A stretch of 64,000 nucleotides of DNA. It comes from Heterobasidion occidentale. Lineage: Eukaryota; Basidiomycota; Agaricomycetes; Russulales; Bondarzewiaceae. Shown one piece after another: positions 63,184-64,000 of the stretch. A program made the translations under genes and the position numbers. Within the stretch, counting starts at the first letter, position 1. Every line of letters begins with the position of its first letter. Location of the stretch: assembly GCA_039111635.1 (NCBI GenBank), contig JBCAQO010000010.1, positions 1,116,001 through 1,180,000 of the forward strand, read 5' to 3'. Under the pieces are notes generated by a model that had not been told where the DNA came from, did not search any database, and saw nothing but the letters and a program-made list of their open reading frames with translations.

Positions 63184-64000
63184 TTACTGCCATTTACCAA
63201 GGACCTCCTTCGCGCTCTCGAATTCCATCTCGATGCCTTGTCTGACCCTGTCGTTCCTGACCTTGATCTGAATATTAAAAGGCAGAGGCCGGGACATGAA
63301 ACCGCTGGTGAACGCAAATGGGTCGGGTAGCACGTCCTGGCCTTGGGCGTCCTTCACAGGACGGAGATCGAATCCCCAGAGAATGCGAGCCATATTGATG
63401 AAGAGCGAGTTCATAGCGAGATGTCTTCCTGGACAGATGCGCCTGCCGAAACCGAATGGGATCTCAAAGTTCTGCAGGCGTAGGTCGGTCACTCCAAGAA
63501 ATCGTTCAGGAAGGAATGCATCTGGGTTCGGGAAGACTTCAGGATCACGCATGATAGCGCTGACAGCATGCAGGTAAGCGTATATGCGATGTGAAACGAA
63601 ACTGAGAGTGACTTGCTAGACGTTAGCAAAGACGGTGGAGCCTTTGGGGATGAACCTTTTGGATTTGTGCATGAGGAAAAGAGCTTCAAAAATAGAACGG
63701 GCACTCACATTCCCTCGTAGTGGTCGTCCGTCGTGGTAGCATGGGGTGCACCACCCAAGACCGCAACAGGACGCCAACGAGTAACCTCGCTAATCAGGGC
63801 ATTGACATAAGGCAGGTGAGCCTTATCATCGAACTCCGGCATTCGTTCGGGACCAACAACTGCATCGAGCTCCGCTTGAGCTTTCTTCATGGCGTTCGGA
63901 TGGTGAAGCATAGCAACTGTTCAGAATGGCAGCCAAGTTGATAAGGCTAGCCGATAGTGGTCATAGGCTAACTCACGAAGAAAAACGAGTAGTGTTTTGA
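63184..64000 (-). CDS. Cytochrome P450, C-terminal part, cut by right edge
   Basis: A separate P450, unlike the tandem array. Visible exons from the right edge: ..LVFL, MLHHPNAMKKAQAELDAVVG, VNALISEVTRWRPVAVLGG (ExxR = EVTR), FIPKGSTVFAN, MRDPEVFPNPDAFLPERFLG, and heme loop FGFGRRICPGRHLAMN, ending ..SAKEVLGKWQ with the stop at 63184. The exon FIPKGSTVFAN is short (about 35 nt). The N-terminal half is outside the window. The gene appears intact in what can be seen. Confidence 0.85.

Overview
The window looks like nuclear DNA of an Agaricomycete (mushroom-forming basidiomycete), probably a wood-decay or polypore-type fungus. Genes are dense and cut by many 50-75 nt GT-AG introns. P450 genes are greatly expanded, there is a CBM1 cellulose-binding secreted protein, and one gene carries what looks like the Agaricomycete DUF6697 domain. 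The organism is inferred from gene content and gene structure only.

Layout. 1-2334: 3' part of a P450 of one family, reverse strand, running off the left edge. 3302-6319: MRE11 (reverse). 7061-8422: GDP-fucose-type Golgi transporter (forward). 9137-17961: three tandem P450s, A (intact), B (one frameshift) and C (nonsense codon plus frameshifts). Between B and C lies a broken copy of the 3' end of the DUF6697 gene. 18154-18751: a candidate small inverted-repeat element. 18821-21147: coiled-coil/DUF6697 gene (reverse). 21433-23000: FAD synthase (reverse). 23358-24839: GDP-L-fucose synthase (forward). 25799-27315: GDP-mannose 4,6-dehydratase (forward). 28607-34194: P450s D and E, a second subfamily (forward). 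34274-34354: intron-containing tRNA-Arg(CCT). 34705-47883: reverse P450s F, G and H, a P450 relic between F and G, and a forward TRI5-type terpene synthase at 43663-45095 between G and H. 49446-51572: biotin-protein ligase. 52402-53132: hydrophobic secreted protein. 56842-57783: CBM1 protein. 58209-59183: membrane protein. 59388-61360: RNA polymerase III subunit RPC34/RPC6. 62280-62960: decayed GC-rich, possibly SPA2-like fragment. 63184-64000: another P450, truncated by the right edge.

Two themes stand out. First, the enzymes that make GDP-L-fucose (dehydratase and epimerase/reductase) are adjacent, and a GDP-fucose-like transporter lies about 15 kb away: a dispersed nucleotide-sugar cluster. 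Second, at least eight paralogous P450 copies plus one relic share one 13-exon architecture and surround a sesquiterpene-synthase-type gene. This is the layout expected of a terpenoid biosynthetic cluster that has grown by tandem duplication and partly decayed. Housekeeping genes (MRE11, FAD1, biotin ligase, RPC34) flank or interrupt it.

Caveat: RPC34, which should be essential, also shows an apparent one-base frameshift. Isolated single-base lesions in the P450s may therefore be assembly errors; copy C, with several lesions, is the safer pseudogene. All spliced models were inferred by eye from splice signals and paralog comparison.
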